Shown here: one piece after another, positions 48,645-61,083 of the stretch | Numbering within the stretch: position 1 is the first letter of the stretch | Layout of the letters: each line of letters starts with the position of its first letter | Source of the DNA: Gibbula magus | Lineage: Eukaryota > Mollusca > Gastropoda > Trochida > Trochidae | NCBI GenBank assembly: GCA_936450465.1 | Contig: OW388289.1 | Location: 81,795,093-81,859,092, forward strand | DNA length: 64,000 nucleotides | Direction: 5' to 3' | Made by a program: the position numbers and the translations under genes | Notes under the pieces: model-generated | Told to the model about the DNA's origin: nothing | Databases searched by the model: none | The model's input: the letters and a program-made list of their open reading frames with translations, nothing else

Positions 48645-51028
48645 CAATAAGTACATATACTGGACAATAGTAGTTAGGGATATTTTGAAATTATGAATGA
48701 TAATGTATCTTATTTGACATATACTAATGAAATATTTATCATAAAACATCCACTTTATTTTGTTCAGTATATTATACCTCCACTTAAGATTTATTTTCTA
48801 TATTGATTTTTGCAACTAATTATCTGTGAGATAATTATTTGCATTTTCAAAATTTAAATCTTTTGTTTAACACGTCATGAAAGTGGTGTGATGTACAGAG
48901 AAATCAAAATCACTATAAAAAGAAATAGGTTTTAGGTCAAGCTATCGGGTTGGAGGGAGGTTTGTAATTAACAAATTAAATTTGCATAATAGAAATTTGT
49001 GATTAATTTTACTCCTACTTGTGGATAGTTGGATTAGCAGTATAACATAACACAAGTTATGAGTGGCATAGTTTCACCTGCTTCCTGTCAATCTGTCTTG
49101 CCATTATAAGTCGCTTACTCCAAGCCAGATGTTGAAGCCAAGCAATTTATCCCATCCAAATTCACCAGAAATATTGGGTCTGGCGATTGAATTGAAATTT
49201 ATGAGAGAGATGAAAGAAGGTTTTCTTGTTGATAAAATCAACATGATTTTTTCTGATACTCCCTGTTTCAATCTGCAATCTGGCCACCATGTTTCATAGC
49301 TCTTTGATTTGTGTTGTTGTTGGCGATTCGGTTAGACGTACTCGGAAATTGGTGCGAAACTCGTGCTTTGATACTATAATAGGAGTCATTGGGTTCAAAT
49401 AATTCATCATTGAAATCTGCTTACTTTTATTTTGAGCTAATGGTTTGACATCTTGTTTGGTTTTTAAAAATAATTTCGGAAATGCCAATGGTCGTTCATG
49501 TCAAGGAATAATATAAAATACATAAATGCATATGAAAATAGAATGTAACCGATGAGTTTGAAAAGGTGATTTCTATCGTGAAATCTTCTACTTTGCTATT
49601 GATCTTAAATGATAAATGTTTGTTTTCCATGATGAAATAGTTACTGAGAGCACAAAATCATATCATAATACACTTGTTTGTTTGGCTTTAGCTTTCGCTT
49701 CAAAATGCTTAGTTATGATTTGTAAGAAACAATAATTATTTTTAAAAAGATTATATGGTTTCTTTAAATCTATATAAGGGAGTCGATAAGGATATATATA
49801 CCAAACTTTGGTCTAGTCATCAAACTTATGAAGGTCTATTGATATGGCAAAATAAGACCAGTGTCATATGAACCATATGTGTGCATGTATCACATTTCTT
49901 AGCAGCCATTGTCTCTGCACTAGTTCTCATGGTTTACCGTCTTGTCTTTTTCATCATAAAATAATCAGCCATCACTGTAGGGGTAATGAGTAGGCCATTT
50001 TCTTGCAATTTTACACAATTCAAATTGGAATAAAAGAAGTTATAAAGAAAAGTTAATGCCCAAACTTGGGCCTTTCAACTTTTATGAAACTTGTGGATCT
50101 TTGTGTATATCCCTTGTTTTGACTTTATCATTAATCGTCATTTATCATTATTGCCATGTGACAGGCTTATACTAAGGTAAAAAATCTCAAATGTTTTTCA
50201 CGTTATTGTTTTCACTGTGACCTTAAAAAGGCATTTCTGGTCTGTAGTATTTTTCGTCTTATAAATGTATTTGTGTTCTTTCAAATGATTAATTTTATCA
50301 AATTCAACAACTGATATTAATGGTTTCTAATGTTTCTAAATAGAATTTTTTTTAAAAATGAATATTGCTGTCTAAACAAATGTTACACAAGAATGTTAAT
50401 AAAATTCCCTTCAACAATGTGAAGTCATTTAAAGTTATAGATCTAGAGATAAGATGAATAACTAGTAAAACATTTTTATCCTATTCAGAAAAACAATTGT
50501 ATTAAACAAAAGAAGTAAATTTTTTAATACCGGTTACTGTACAACAACAATTCTCTCGAACTATTCAGAAGAAAGCTCACAATTGTGTATATCCTCAAGT
50601 AGACGTACAACCATGAGGAATGTAGTACAGGTTATTTCATGTGTATCCAAGTGTATCCATGTGTATTCATATAACATCTGGAGAAGAAAACAACGTAAAT
50701 CAACATCCTGAAACAGCCAAAATTCAACAGTGAAATTATATGCATACCTGTGCAAGTAATTTCAAGATAGGTCAGTGTTTACACCTAAAAGACAACCAAA
50801 AGGTATTTGATGTTGAGTCCATGTGTATGCAGGTCAAAGTGTACGTACCTATATCTACCGATAAACAAAACAGTGAAATTATATTTGTATTAACGTCTGA
50901 AAAGTCAAGAAAGTATTATGTTTCACCTTTAACACTCTAAGGACTGTTTGTAATATACTAATGAAAATACTAAAAACAACAAATATATACAATGAAGTAA
51001 TGGACAAGCTCAGTAACATTATACATTT

Positions 51029-51247
51029 CAGGGTTCGAAATTGGCACTAGTCCGGTAGCCCATGGCTAGTGAAAAAGAAGCTGGGCTAGTAGAGTGTAAA
51101 AACTGGTAGTCCGAAGGACTAGTTAAAATTTGAGGCGAAATGATCATGGAGATGCATTTGGCTAGCTGGAATAAGTCTGGACTAGTACTTTTAGAAATGT
51201 ACTAGTCCGAGTGGCTACTGCATTGAAATGGTTAATTTCGACCCCTG
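51029..51247. mobile_element. hAT-like MITE, copy 2, both ends intact
   Basis: The ends CAGGGTTCGAAATT and AATTTCGACCCCTG are inverted repeats (13 of 14). Many internal CTAG-containing words (ACTAGTCC, GGCTAGC) are also arranged as inverted repeats. CAGGGGTCGAAATT-type termini are typical of hAT elements as I know them. No clean 8-bp duplication is visible. Confidence 0.78.
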
Positions 51248-53329
51248 CATTTCACAACTGAAAGAAATATATTTTCTAATTATACGTGTTAAAATGTATC
51301 CTCAAAACCTCTTCAGTAGATATATATCAACACTAAAATCAATGTTAAATTATGAACAATCTCTATAATATATTGCAATTTTGCAAGTGAAAGGAATGTA
51401 TGTAGATGTCAAGGACTATATACATATCAAAGAATGTATCTACATATATATCCCCTTCCCATGTGTGTCAGAATGTATCCTTCCACCAATGTATTAGATG
51501 AAGCCGGTTCATCAGCACGAAACCAGGTGACTTTGGGCCAGGCTAGTAACTTTTTGAGGTTGTTCTTTAATTTAATTTGTCATTTAAGTTTACAAATAAC
51601 ACTTTAGAGCTGACTACATTTCAAGCTTATTTCACAGACTGCCTACACCATCTGCCGTATAAAACATGTTATAAATCAAGACCTTTGATACACACATGTA
51701 AAGAGAGACATTACGTTACACCACCATGACTGTAAGGAATGTGTGTCCTGGTAACATCTGGGCAGACACATGAGGAGAATATATTGTCTTCTCTTGACCT
51801 GTAGTCTTGACACAGACCCACTCTTGTTTAGATATCATATAACACCAGCTTTAGTACTTGGCAGCTTACTATTAACTCGGCTGGCTGAGGACAATAATAT
51901 GGATTTATATGTAAGTGCATCTACTATGTTTTCTTTCTGAACTTTTGTATGTTTTGATCGGGTATCTGAAGTGTTTTATTCAGATTTCTGTATGTGGATG
52001 ATTATCGACATGTTTTGTGATGAAAATAGTTATGTTGGTCTTTTACTATTTTAAATAATTTCATATATTATTAAAACCAACATTTTGTATTTTATTTAAA
52101 CCTTTTGAGAGAATATAAAGCAATTACATTTTTGAATTTAAAAAAAATGAAATAAGATTCATTTTGGTTAAAAAAAAGAATGAACTTGTAGCTAATTCTT
52201 GATCAATTTTGACTTTTTATAACAAATCAAATATTGATAGAGGAACTATTTTGGACGAATTTGTCTTCCGGCTTACGGTTGCCTTCAAGTTCCAATTATC
52301 CACTTCCAAGAATAACTGCAAAAATTAATGTTCTATGACAGGTTCGTCTGGGGAAAAAATCCTTAAAATCCTGTTTTTGAGACTTTGACTGAACATCCTA
52401 CTCATGAACAGGAGCAATTCAAACTCATGACAGTCCAATTTCCAGCTGACCAAACTGGTCAAATGGTCATTGGAAGGAGAGAGAGTTTATTGATCTGTGG
52501 GTAATAGCGTATGTGTTAACCAGAGCCTGGGCTGATATGTGGTTATCTTACTGACGAGATATGACTGATGCCTTTCATTACTGGCTCTGACAAGGAGGGT
52601 TATGCACTATCGAACCCTCCTTAGATTGGGACTATGCACAATTCAAGATGGGAGCTATGTACAATCCAACAGTCCTTAGAGAGGGGTTACGGATAATCGA
52701 ACCCAACGATTTTGACATCAACTCTTGAAATGTGAGGATGAGAATAGAGAGAGAAGAAATAGCTTGTCAGAAACACTTGATCTTCTTCATCCATGTGTGG
52801 ATTATATCTTGATATTCCTGCTCCCTTCTGTCCTTTCAATAGGTATCTTCTGAGGTTTAATGGTTTAGATTTGAAACCTGTGTTTGACAGATTTCTTTAT
52901 ATTTCATGTGTGTCCTCATTTTATTTAGCTTTGATTTAAAATCAACACTCCAGGAACTAAAAGCTGCAAATATTTTTCTTAACTTTATTTATTTTGTATG
53001 TATAAGATTTTGAATATAAATCACTTGCTTGATACCAGTGTTAGTATCTGCAATGAAATATCACATCTATTCCATTGAAGAAGTTCACTGTCCATAAAAT
53101 TGATTCTCCTTCAAAAGTCTAGTAGATTAGAAAGTACTACAGTCGAACGATGCAGCATCCTTTTACTTGCAAGTTCAAAGAATTTCTTTCAGCTTTGTAG
53201 ATTAGAGAATACTTTCTGTGTCAAGAGTTCCTTCTTTATTCACGATGTCAAGGATTCCAAACTACGGCAGAATTCACTGGTTAGCAGCTTCACTTGTGTG
53301 TATTATATCAGGTACACAGTTTCTGACAT

Positions 53330-53416
53330 GATGTTGCAGGCTTTCTCCCTCCAATAATAAATGATATAAGTGAAATACTCTTGAAAGCGGTGTTAAACCC
53401 AAACTCACCTCAACTT
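53330..53416 (+). mobile_element. SINE 3' tail fragment
   Basis: GATGTTGCAGGCTTTCTCCC, then AAGTGAAATACTCTTGAAAG and GGTGTTAAACCCAAACTCAC, are the last ~85 bp of the SINE. This is a 5'-truncated copy. Confidence 0.8.
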
Positions 53417-55061
53417 CTGTGACAAACAGTTACTAGGGCTCCAATACACAATCTATGTACAGGAGTATTGAAATTGCACCTAGCTCTGTGTCCTCAACTC
53501 TCTGATATCAACGGTAGATTAGATTAGATAAAGATGACGCACCTTGACAGTAAAATATTACAGTTATTTGACATCACTCTTTGAACAAGTTAGTAACGGG
53601 AGAACAAATTCAGTGGTTAGTCAACTTCATTGATGCTATGACTGTGAAGATACTAGCACTGTTATCATTGATCATTGATAACATGTTAGTATCTAAAATT
53701 GCCCCTCAAAGAAATATAAAGAAAGTTACATTTTTCATCAAATAAACCAACAATCCTTGTTAAAATTTAGTCGGTACACTAGATTTAAACAGTTAAATAT
53801 GACAGATGTTTGGCTTCACTTTGTAGTTTTAAACTATTGAAGACACATAGAGGGAATGTCATCTTCGTATTGGATAAACCAACAATCCATGTTCAAATTT
53901 CAATGACGTTTTGATTAGTGTAAAAATGAAGTACCTTTACAAATTACAATACAGTAAATGATGATAATTAGTTGATAATTGATGTCACTGTGGTTTTGAA
54001 GTATTGAATAGTGAAAAACCCTTCTTTCAATGAATAAACCAACCATTGTCAAGTTTAAACGGTAGCTTGCATATGATATGAGGACATTTTTTGACAGTAA
54101 ATTATGAAAGATAATTGTTATGACTTTTTGTCTTGTGAGACTGGAGTACCTGCATTTATTGATCTCGAGTTGCGGTATTGCAAGAGAGGATGTAACAGCT
54201 CGCCACTGCAAGGGGAATGTGTGGAACGTCAAAATGGCATGTGGTTAACGATGCCTTATTGTTGGACAATCCATTAAATCTATACGGGTGTACACCACTT
54301 GGATACAGTTAGAGGGAAATGCTGACATGCTTTACACTCAAATGGATCTTCTGTCAAATAGCTCTACTAGAAGTCCAGGTTTACTTTGTTTCAATATTTG
54401 TTTATTTCATTGTTTTTACTTTCATCATGAATCATAGTATTATACAAACGTGATAATGTTACTTTACGGTAATTACCTGAGGTAAGCCATGATTAACTCA
54501 CTGCGCTTTGATATACATGGGCCTGTATGGATCTTAGCAATTTAGCATTTTACTTTAAATCGCAACAACTGTGCCTGTGATGCTCTCCTCCTGCATCGGA
54601 TACCCCTTCCTCATAACTTAGTTTTTATGTACAGACGTTTTGGGGTTATAATAGCAGTGTAGCTTTGTAAATATGAGTAAATTTAAAAACATTGATTGGA
54701 CTGTGACGGGTTCGCCAATGGCTCTAACCTCACGCTCCTGTCCTTCTCCATGATCTTTCAAAAAGGTCAACAGACTATAAGCCATTCTTTCTTTCACTTA
54801 ACCTTTTAGGGGCTGAATAGGTTTTATCTATGATCATTTCAGATACATAGAGGATTACCTCCATTTGGAACCCTCACCTTTACCTTCTTGTTGACCTACT
54901 CGTGAAGTAGTGTCTGAATGACACACTGACATATTAGTTGTTATCTTTGTCATTTTCTGTTCTATACAAGTCATCCCCACCTCAGATTTCATTCTACTTA
55001 TCCACAGATTTTAGAAATCCAGTCCTGATTATGTACTAAGATGTTCTCTGTTCTTCCACAG

Positions 55062-55245
55062 AGGCCCTGGAGAAGCAGCGGCAGATGTACGAGAGACAGA
55101 TGCAGATGTTGAGGAGTCAGCTGATGTCGCCCGGTACCCCGTCCTACCCCTTCTCCCCCTTTGACGCCACCCGCCTCACCCCCACCGGCAATATGACCAC
55201 CCAGAACAGTATCCAGAAGAAGTACCAGCAGTGGGCAATGGAGAG
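55062..55245 (+). CDS. KIF13: Kinesin-3 KIF13-type, exon 4 (coiled coil and Ser/Pro linker)
   Basis: The exon encodes about 61 residues: a charged heptad-like helix (EALEKQRQMYERQMQMLRSQ), then a Ser/Pro/Thr-rich linker (SPGTPSYPFSPFD), then QKKYQQWAMER leading into the next helix. Human KIF13A has the same order here: ALERQR-MYE-E-LR-S, a Ser/Pro linker, then RLRQWAEER. The acceptor is TCTTCCACAG and the donor GAGAG|GTGAGT, with a split Arg codon finished by the next exon. A 51-bp minisatellite starts 38 bp after the donor. Intron retention would give an in-frame TGA straight after the donor Arg codon. The linker is the most likely site of phosphoregulation, which is inference. Confidence 0.87.
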
Positions 55246-55283
55246 GTGAGTCTGGTCTAAGAAGTATTGGTTTCCTTATTCGT

Positions 55284-55910
55284 AGTAGAAGATCTACCAC
55301 TAGATATGTATAATACCATCAGTATTGCTTCACTGGTAGAAGATCTACCACTAGATATGTATAATACCATCAGTATTGCTTTACTGGTAGAAGATCTACC
55401 ACTAGATATGTATAATACCATCAGTATTGCTTCACTGGTAGAAGATCTACCACTAGATATGTATAATACCATCAGTATTGCTTCACTGGTAGAAGATCTA
55501 CCACTAGATATGTATAATACCATCAGTATTGCTTTACTGGTAGAAGATCTACCACTAGATATGTATAATACCATCAGTATTGCTTCACTGGTAGAAGATC
55601 TACCACTAGATATGTATAATACCATCAGTATTGCTTCACTGGTAGAAGATCTACCACTAGATATGTATAATACCATCAGTATTGCTTCACTGGTAGAAGA
55701 TCTACCACTAGATATGTATAATACCATCAGTATTGCTTTACTGGTAGAAGATCTACCACTAGATATGTATAATACCATCAGTATTGCTTCACTGGTAGAA
55801 GATCTACCACTAGATATGTATAATACCATCAGTATTGCTTTACTGATAGAAGATCTACCACTAGATATGTATAATACCATCAGTATTGCTTCACTGGTAG
55901 AAGAGCTACA
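55284..55910. repeat. 51-bp minisatellite, 12 full units and one partial
   Basis: The unit starts GTAGAAGATCTACCACTAGA, continues TATGTATAATACCATCAGTA and ends TTGCTT(C/T)ACTG, every 51 bp from 55284 to 55845, with a broken unit at 55896. Since 51 is a multiple of 3, frames on both strands stay open (17-residue period). It lies in the intron after exon 4, whose donor is 38 bp away. Confidence 0.96.
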
Positions 55911-57822
55911 AAATTGCAGGAGAGGTGTGTTGCTTCACTGGTAGAACTACAACAAGTATGTATGAACAGTGAATCTGGCACTCTTTATTGTGGTATTCTA
56001 CTACTCTACTACAACTCAAATCAGTGAGAAATATCATAGAGAAGTACCTGCAGTTTCATTAGATAAATTATGGTCCATTCTGAAGAAACCCTTGTCTACT
56101 TATTGTTTACTTAGGTCATGTTCCATTGTACCTTTCCTATTAATCCTGAAGATTTTCTTAGGTTCTTGTCTTAAAGGTGTGGTTTAAAATGGGTCTCCCT
56201 TAGTTAGTGTTTCTCAAGCAGCTTTGAGATCCTCTTACTTGATCAAGAAATCTTCTGTTTCTTTCCACATTTGAAATATCTTCTGAAGCTTTCTTTAAAA
56301 GTTTAATAAATAATTTGTTGAATAATTATTTTGTTGTGCAGAAGAAATGATCGGAAGGATTTTTATGTCATTGGTTTTATAGGTTCAGGATATTCATTCA
56401 TGAACTCCTTCCCCAGAAAAATGACCATTTTGTCACCAAAAAATTGAAGTACATTCATCAGGCTATTTCAGGCAATATTATTCATCCGCCTCCCTTTGAT
56501 ATCTCTGTCGATGTTAAACCACGAAGCAATTAGGCAAGTTAATAGCATAAATTATGGTCACAGAGTCACTGAGTATTACCATCCAAACAGACAGACCCTT
56601 AATTGTTGTAGTCCTGTCTTTCTTCACTGTCCGTCGGGCTCAATCACATGTTTGAAGTTTGCCCATATTAACCAAATTCTTCTAGGAAGGAAGTTTTTCA
56701 GGAATTGCATTGACTTTCTAATGTGAACATTCATAGAGATGTGATTAGAAAATGCTGTGGAAAATTTGACTTGAAAGAATAGTGTTTGATGAAAGCTAGA
56801 ATGAAAGCCTTCATGATTATAAGTTGTAAGGAGGGGAGTGGGAGCTTCCATGGAAGCCAATAATGCTGACTCGTCTGAAATATTTAAAATCCACATGAAT
56901 GAAAAGTGGCAGTAAGGTTTAATATTTCTTTGAAGTTGATAGCAAGATGTTGATGACGTTTGGAGTGGTCCTTCCTGACATGATGATGACCTCAGTAATA
57001 TTGTTTACTTCTTTAGAAAATCCTTTGAAGGATTATTGTGACATGTAATTATAAAGAGAACATTTAAAACAGAATTTTTTTATTTTTGCCGTTTTCAAGA
57101 TGGGAAGTAATCACATTCAATATCATTTGTCAAGTTAATTTTGCAAGTTTTGTTGGCCTGGAATCTATTCACCCCTAATTACGCACCTTTTATTTTTGTT
57201 CTGAAAGTCAGGGATGCTAAATCAGCAAGGCTTGTCATGTTTTGATCTTCGGAAAATCGAATGACGTGAACAAAAACTCCTCTTGTTTAACCTTTTAAAG
57301 CTAATGAGAAGAATTTTTTTGAAATCACAAGTGTATTGAATTCTGTAAACGAATCAGGTTCATTTTGAGCCAATCAGACGTACTTGTAATGCTAATTTTC
57401 TGTTGAAAGAACAAGAAACAAAGCTAATTTTGTGCTGTCTCTCAATGAAGAAGGTCAAAAGTTTTAAACAATGCTCGAGTAAAGAAACAATTCACACCAA
57501 ATTATTTTTCCGTGTTGTTTCTTTATGGTGAGCCACTGATTTCTCTTTGCTCATCTCAGTAGTAAGAGTGTTTATGCCTTTCTTCAAAAGTTCAGATTAG
57601 ATCAAATGAAAAAGGTGAGAAAAAGGCATCAAGATATCAATTTGAATGTTCCATTTTGGTTAATAGTATTTATTATTAAAAAAAATATATAATAATAACA
57701 TGAATGCAATTATTTGAGTTCTCTCAAATATGACATGTTACCTATAATGTTTGTTCCAATAGAATGTTTTAGAAGTAAAAATTCAGTGAATAATATATCT
57801 TTAGGTTGAAGACTGTTTAGTT

Positions 57823-58211
57823 ATTCCCCGCCGCGCGTTTTGCGCGTTCGGCTCCGTCCGTACATCTGTACGAAATGGAATAACTCAAATACTATTGACT
57901 GGATTCTTTTCATATTTTGCATATGGGTTCATCATATGGAAAGTAATGTTCCTACAGAGGTTTGTGACCTTGACCTTCATTTCAAGGTCTCAACGAAATT
58001 TTGTCATTTTATCCTTGTCAGCGGGATATCTCAAGAATCATTTGCTGGATTCTCTTCATATCTTACACATAGCTTCTCCAAGGAAAGACGACGGGCTGAT
58101 TAGATTTTGGTGACCTTGACATTATTCTCAAGGTCACAGTGGAACTTTGAATTTTTCGACATGCAGATCTTGACATTATTTTTCAATTTTGAAGTATTAA
58201 TTTGCGGCGGG
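57823..58211. mobile_element. CCCCGCCGC-ended element with TGACCTTGACCT motifs
   Basis: The ends CCCCGCCGC (about 57826) and GCGGCGGGG (about 58203) are inverted repeats. Inside are CTCCGTCCGTACATC, two copies of an ACTGGATTCTTTTCATAT-like block, and three (G)TGACCTTGAC pieces each followed by TCAAGGTC. Related in style to 62629-63495. Confidence 0.68.
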
Positions 58212-58586
58212 GGATCATGTCACCTTAGTGACAACTACTTGTTAAAAGATCTTATACAAGTGGTATCTCCTGTGGAACACAGTATTGGATGAAAAATAGA
58301 GAAACTCACCCAAGTGTCTTCTGTTCAATTAAATATGTCAAAACAGGTTGATAAAAGTTACAAATATTGAAGGCTGGCTGGGGATAATTTACTTTTGTCA
58401 ACGAGTGTTGGTATATTTGATATCAGAAGTCACAAGGGTGAGATTCTATTTTTGTGAAAAATCTGTCGAAACGATATCGTAGGAGATATTGTTTGATCTC
58501 ACAAAGCAGTCTTACTGTGTTGTTGAGTGTTGAACCATTCTAAGTGTCTAGATGTCTACATCTAAATGTTGGTTGTTGTTTTGCAG

Positions 58587-58749
58587 AGAGAAGGTGTTCC
58601 TGCAGAGCCTGGTGAAGCTAAGGGAGGAGGTGGTCAAGGCCAACACTCTGGTGCGGGAGGCCAACAACCTGGCCCAGGAGATGGGCAAGAAGACCGAATT
58701 CCACGTCACTCTGCAGATACCTGCCGCCAACCTTAGTCCCAACAGGAAG
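58587..58749 (+). CDS. KIF13: Kinesin-3 KIF13-type, exon 5 (KIF1B-type domain)
   Basis: After one base completing the split Arg, the exon encodes EKVFLQSLVKLREEVVKANT, LVREANNLAQEMGKKTEF and HVTLQIPAANLSPNRK. The LREEVVKANTLVREANNLA and TEF-VTLQIPA blocks are the signature of the KIF1B-type segment of kinesin-3 stalks, and in vertebrate KIF13 they sit in the same place. In KIF13B the stalk region around here binds the MAGUK protein DLG1; that is family knowledge, not shown by this sequence. The acceptor is GTTGTTTTGCAG and the donor AGGAAG|GTACGT, leaving in phase 0. The exon reads directly into the next one. Confidence 0.9.
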
Positions 58750-59351
58750 GTACGTCACTCATTAGTACTGATTGGAAACGTCTTTGGAACTTGGAATTTA
58801 GATGGCATTATTTGGGAGATTATTTGTGTCTTTCAGGGCATTCAGAGAGCACTATTTAAAATACTTTGAATGTTTTAGGGAATTCAGATGGCATTTTTTG
58901 AGAGCTTATTTGTGTCTTTTAGGGCATTCAGGGTTCTTTAAATATTTTAGGACTTTAAAATAGTACTTTTCAAAAATTTCTTGGAATCTATTAGGGCATT
59001 CAGATGTAACAATTGACTTGTAGGCATTTCCAGGACAAAGATTATATACAGTCACAATGAATAAATCTGAGTCTAATGATATATACATTGATAACATGTT
59101 CATATAGTTTAGGCACATTCCTAAAGTACCTTATGGCTGCTACGTTACTGTTAAACATTGTTGATCAAGAGTTCAAATGTTCTGTGATTATGCAAATATC
59201 AGGAAATATAAGAATAGGAATATACAACGATGATGGTTGCCTTCTCAAGATGACGATTAAAAATATTCATAACAGTAAGTCTGCCATGTTTTCGATATAT
59301 GTGTCATCTTCTGTCCCACAAACTTATTTCTTACCGTTTCTGTCATTATAG
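58750..59351 (+). other. KIF13 intron after exon 5 (0.6 kb) with an internal duplication
   Basis: GT-AG intron. Around 58802-59007 a block containing TTATTTGTGTCTTT(C/T)AGGGCATTCAG occurs at about 58818 and again at about 58904 (86 bp apart), with weaker AGGGCATTCAG-type pieces after it, so a degenerate tandem repeat fills a third of the intron. Several TTTAGGG and TTTCAGGG pieces resemble 3' splice sites. Confidence 0.65.
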
Positions 59352-59600
59352 CGAGGAACATTTGTCAGCGAGCCAGCAATCCAGGTGAAGCGGCGAGGCC
59401 GACCCAATCAGATCTGGTCGATGGAGAAACTGGAGAACAAGATAATCGATATGCGAGAGATGTACGAGGAGCGCAAGTCACAGGGGCTGCCCATGATGGT
59501 ATTGAACTCTACGTCTGATGGTGATGGTGACGCCGACGCCGACTTTGACGTCATCACTCCTGATGACGTCACGGACGGCTTGGACGTGACTGATGACATG
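59352..59600 (+). CDS. KIF13: Kinesin-3 KIF13-type, exon 6, long form with optional acidic tail
   Basis: The exon encodes RGTFVSEPAIQVKRRGRPNQ, IWSMEKLENKIIDMREMYEE and RKSQGLPMM. The SEPAIQV(R/K)R-G, QIWS-EKL-N and DMR-MY-E blocks are conserved in KIF13. The acceptor is TCTGTCATTATAG. Two in-frame donors are possible. ATGATG|GTATTG at 59498 gives a linker close in length to the vertebrate protein. ACATG|GTGTGT at 59600 adds 34 residues rich in Asp (repeated DGDGDADAD, DDVTDGLDV). The longer form is listed because the added stretch is GC-rich and stop-free and its donor looks somewhat better. Both donors leave in phase 0, so either joins cleanly to the exon at 61084. The shorter end is equally consistent with the family. 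Confidence 0.8.
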
Positions 59601-61083
59601 GTGTGTTGGCTTCACGCATGGCTTGTCTCTGTTGTTTTCATACATCTACCACGGCATGTCTAGGCTATTGTCTCTGTAGGGAGTTCGGAGTTGATTATGT
59701 CGTTTAAATGTTTTATTGTTGTTAGTTATTTGGATTATATTGAAGAATTATGATTGAATATAGAATAGATGATGTATAATTTGAATAAGAAACGTGAAAT
59801 AAGTTTCAACGGAAAACGTCTTTTGTAATTCACAGGAGTGTTTTGACTATCACACAGACGAGTTTGGATAAGATATAATTGAGAAATGTTGTAGTGTGTA
59901 GTTTAATTTATATGAACTATAACATTGTATCTTTTCCCAGAGATGTTACAGTGATAACATGAAAAAGTATACATGCCCTTTTTTATAAGTTAGCTCTGCA
60001 TATTCAAAACAAAGCTAGCTGCCTAAATCAAACCTTTATCATCTCTATCTCTTACATCACTGTGCTATTATTTTGAGAATGTAATTACAAGGTCATAAAT
60101 CTGAAGTGAAGACACTTCATTTCATGATCACCAACATCATGTCACTTATATAAGCTGTGCTTGTTATCCTAAGAAAGATAAAACTTATTCTGCTGGTGTA
60201 AAGGTAAGATAGATGTTTCCTCACTCTAACCGCAACACTCTGCAAGTGATTCAGCCATCATCTAAAGTGTTTCATCAAAGTTTTTCTGAACAAGCTTAAT
60301 TTTATGTTAAAGGTTTCACCATTTTTGTTCTCTTTTCCTCTTCTTCAGCACATGTTGGTCGTTGGTATTTTATTTTGCTTCAAGTGCAACAGTCTGACAT
60401 CTTTCTGGTTATTTTGTTTTCCATCGCACAGCGCAATGTCGTTGATTAAGTTCCGTGTTTAACGTTGTATGTGTCAATCACCACTCAAAGTTTGACTGCT
60501 GCTCTTTGTCGAGGTTCGCTCTCAAAGAACACATGTCCAAGTCGCTCAATTAGCTGAACAGCTTTTTGCTTACATTTGAAGAGCTTTAAGCTGGGTTTTT
60601 GGTTTAAAGGGATTGCTAATCTCACTTGAATTTTTAAAAATAATTCAAGTCATTGCTTTCTTTAATAAATGCACTTTTTAACTAATGGTTATTGTTAACT
60701 AATGGTTCTATGCAATTGTTAGTTGGATTCTTCATTGATTTAACTATGAAATATTTAATGTTTTATCTTTGATGTATATAATTAGATATAGGGATTATTT
60801 ATGATTTGAATCGTTATTGTATACTCTGCAGGGAGTTGAAAATAACACAAATATTTAGTTTTAAATGTGTTGATGTCATTTCTCTGAAAATTCAAATTGC
60901 AAAAGCTATGATTATGTGTTTATAGATCTGTCTTTGTAATTGTTATCTTACATCAAGTAATTTCAAAATCTGACTCCACAATTCACCTCTTCCTATATGT
61001 TTCCAATCAAAACTTCAGTTTCAGAATTCAAGTTTCAGTTACAGATTCATTGCCTCCCATAATGCATCTGTTTGTGTTTCCAG
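59601..61083 (+). other. KIF13 intron after exon 6 (1.5 kb)
   Basis: GT-AG intron (GTGTGT ... GTTTCCAG) if the long exon 6 is used, or 102 bp longer if the inner donor is used. The sequence is AT-rich and I see no repeat, hairpin or exon worth naming in it. Confidence 0.65.

Larger units (their letters stand above)
45310..55061 (+). other. KIF13 intron after exon 3 (9.8 kb)
   Basis: GT-AG intron. It opens with a degenerate ~83-bp tandem repeat shared with the exon end (to about 45541). It also contains SINE sequence at 46609-46890, 47504-47548 and 53330-53416, the better preserved hAT-like MITE at 51029-51247 and a TA/CA microsatellite at 48614-48644. No other exon was recognised. Short open frames near 47840-48088 and 50740-50940 have no features suggesting coding use. 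Confidence 0.7.
55246..58586 (+). other. KIF13 intron after exon 4 (3.3 kb)
   Basis: GT-AG intron. It begins with the 51-bp minisatellite (55284-55910) and contains the CCCCGCCGC-ended element at 57823-58211. The remainder, 55911-57822, is AT-rich sequence in which I see nothing further. Confidence 0.72.

Noticed and set aside
55257..55944. Open frames of over 200 codons on both strands with a 17-residue repeat
   Set aside because: They are produced by the 51-bp minisatellite within an intron. Read-through from exon 4 would hit TGA immediately after the donor.
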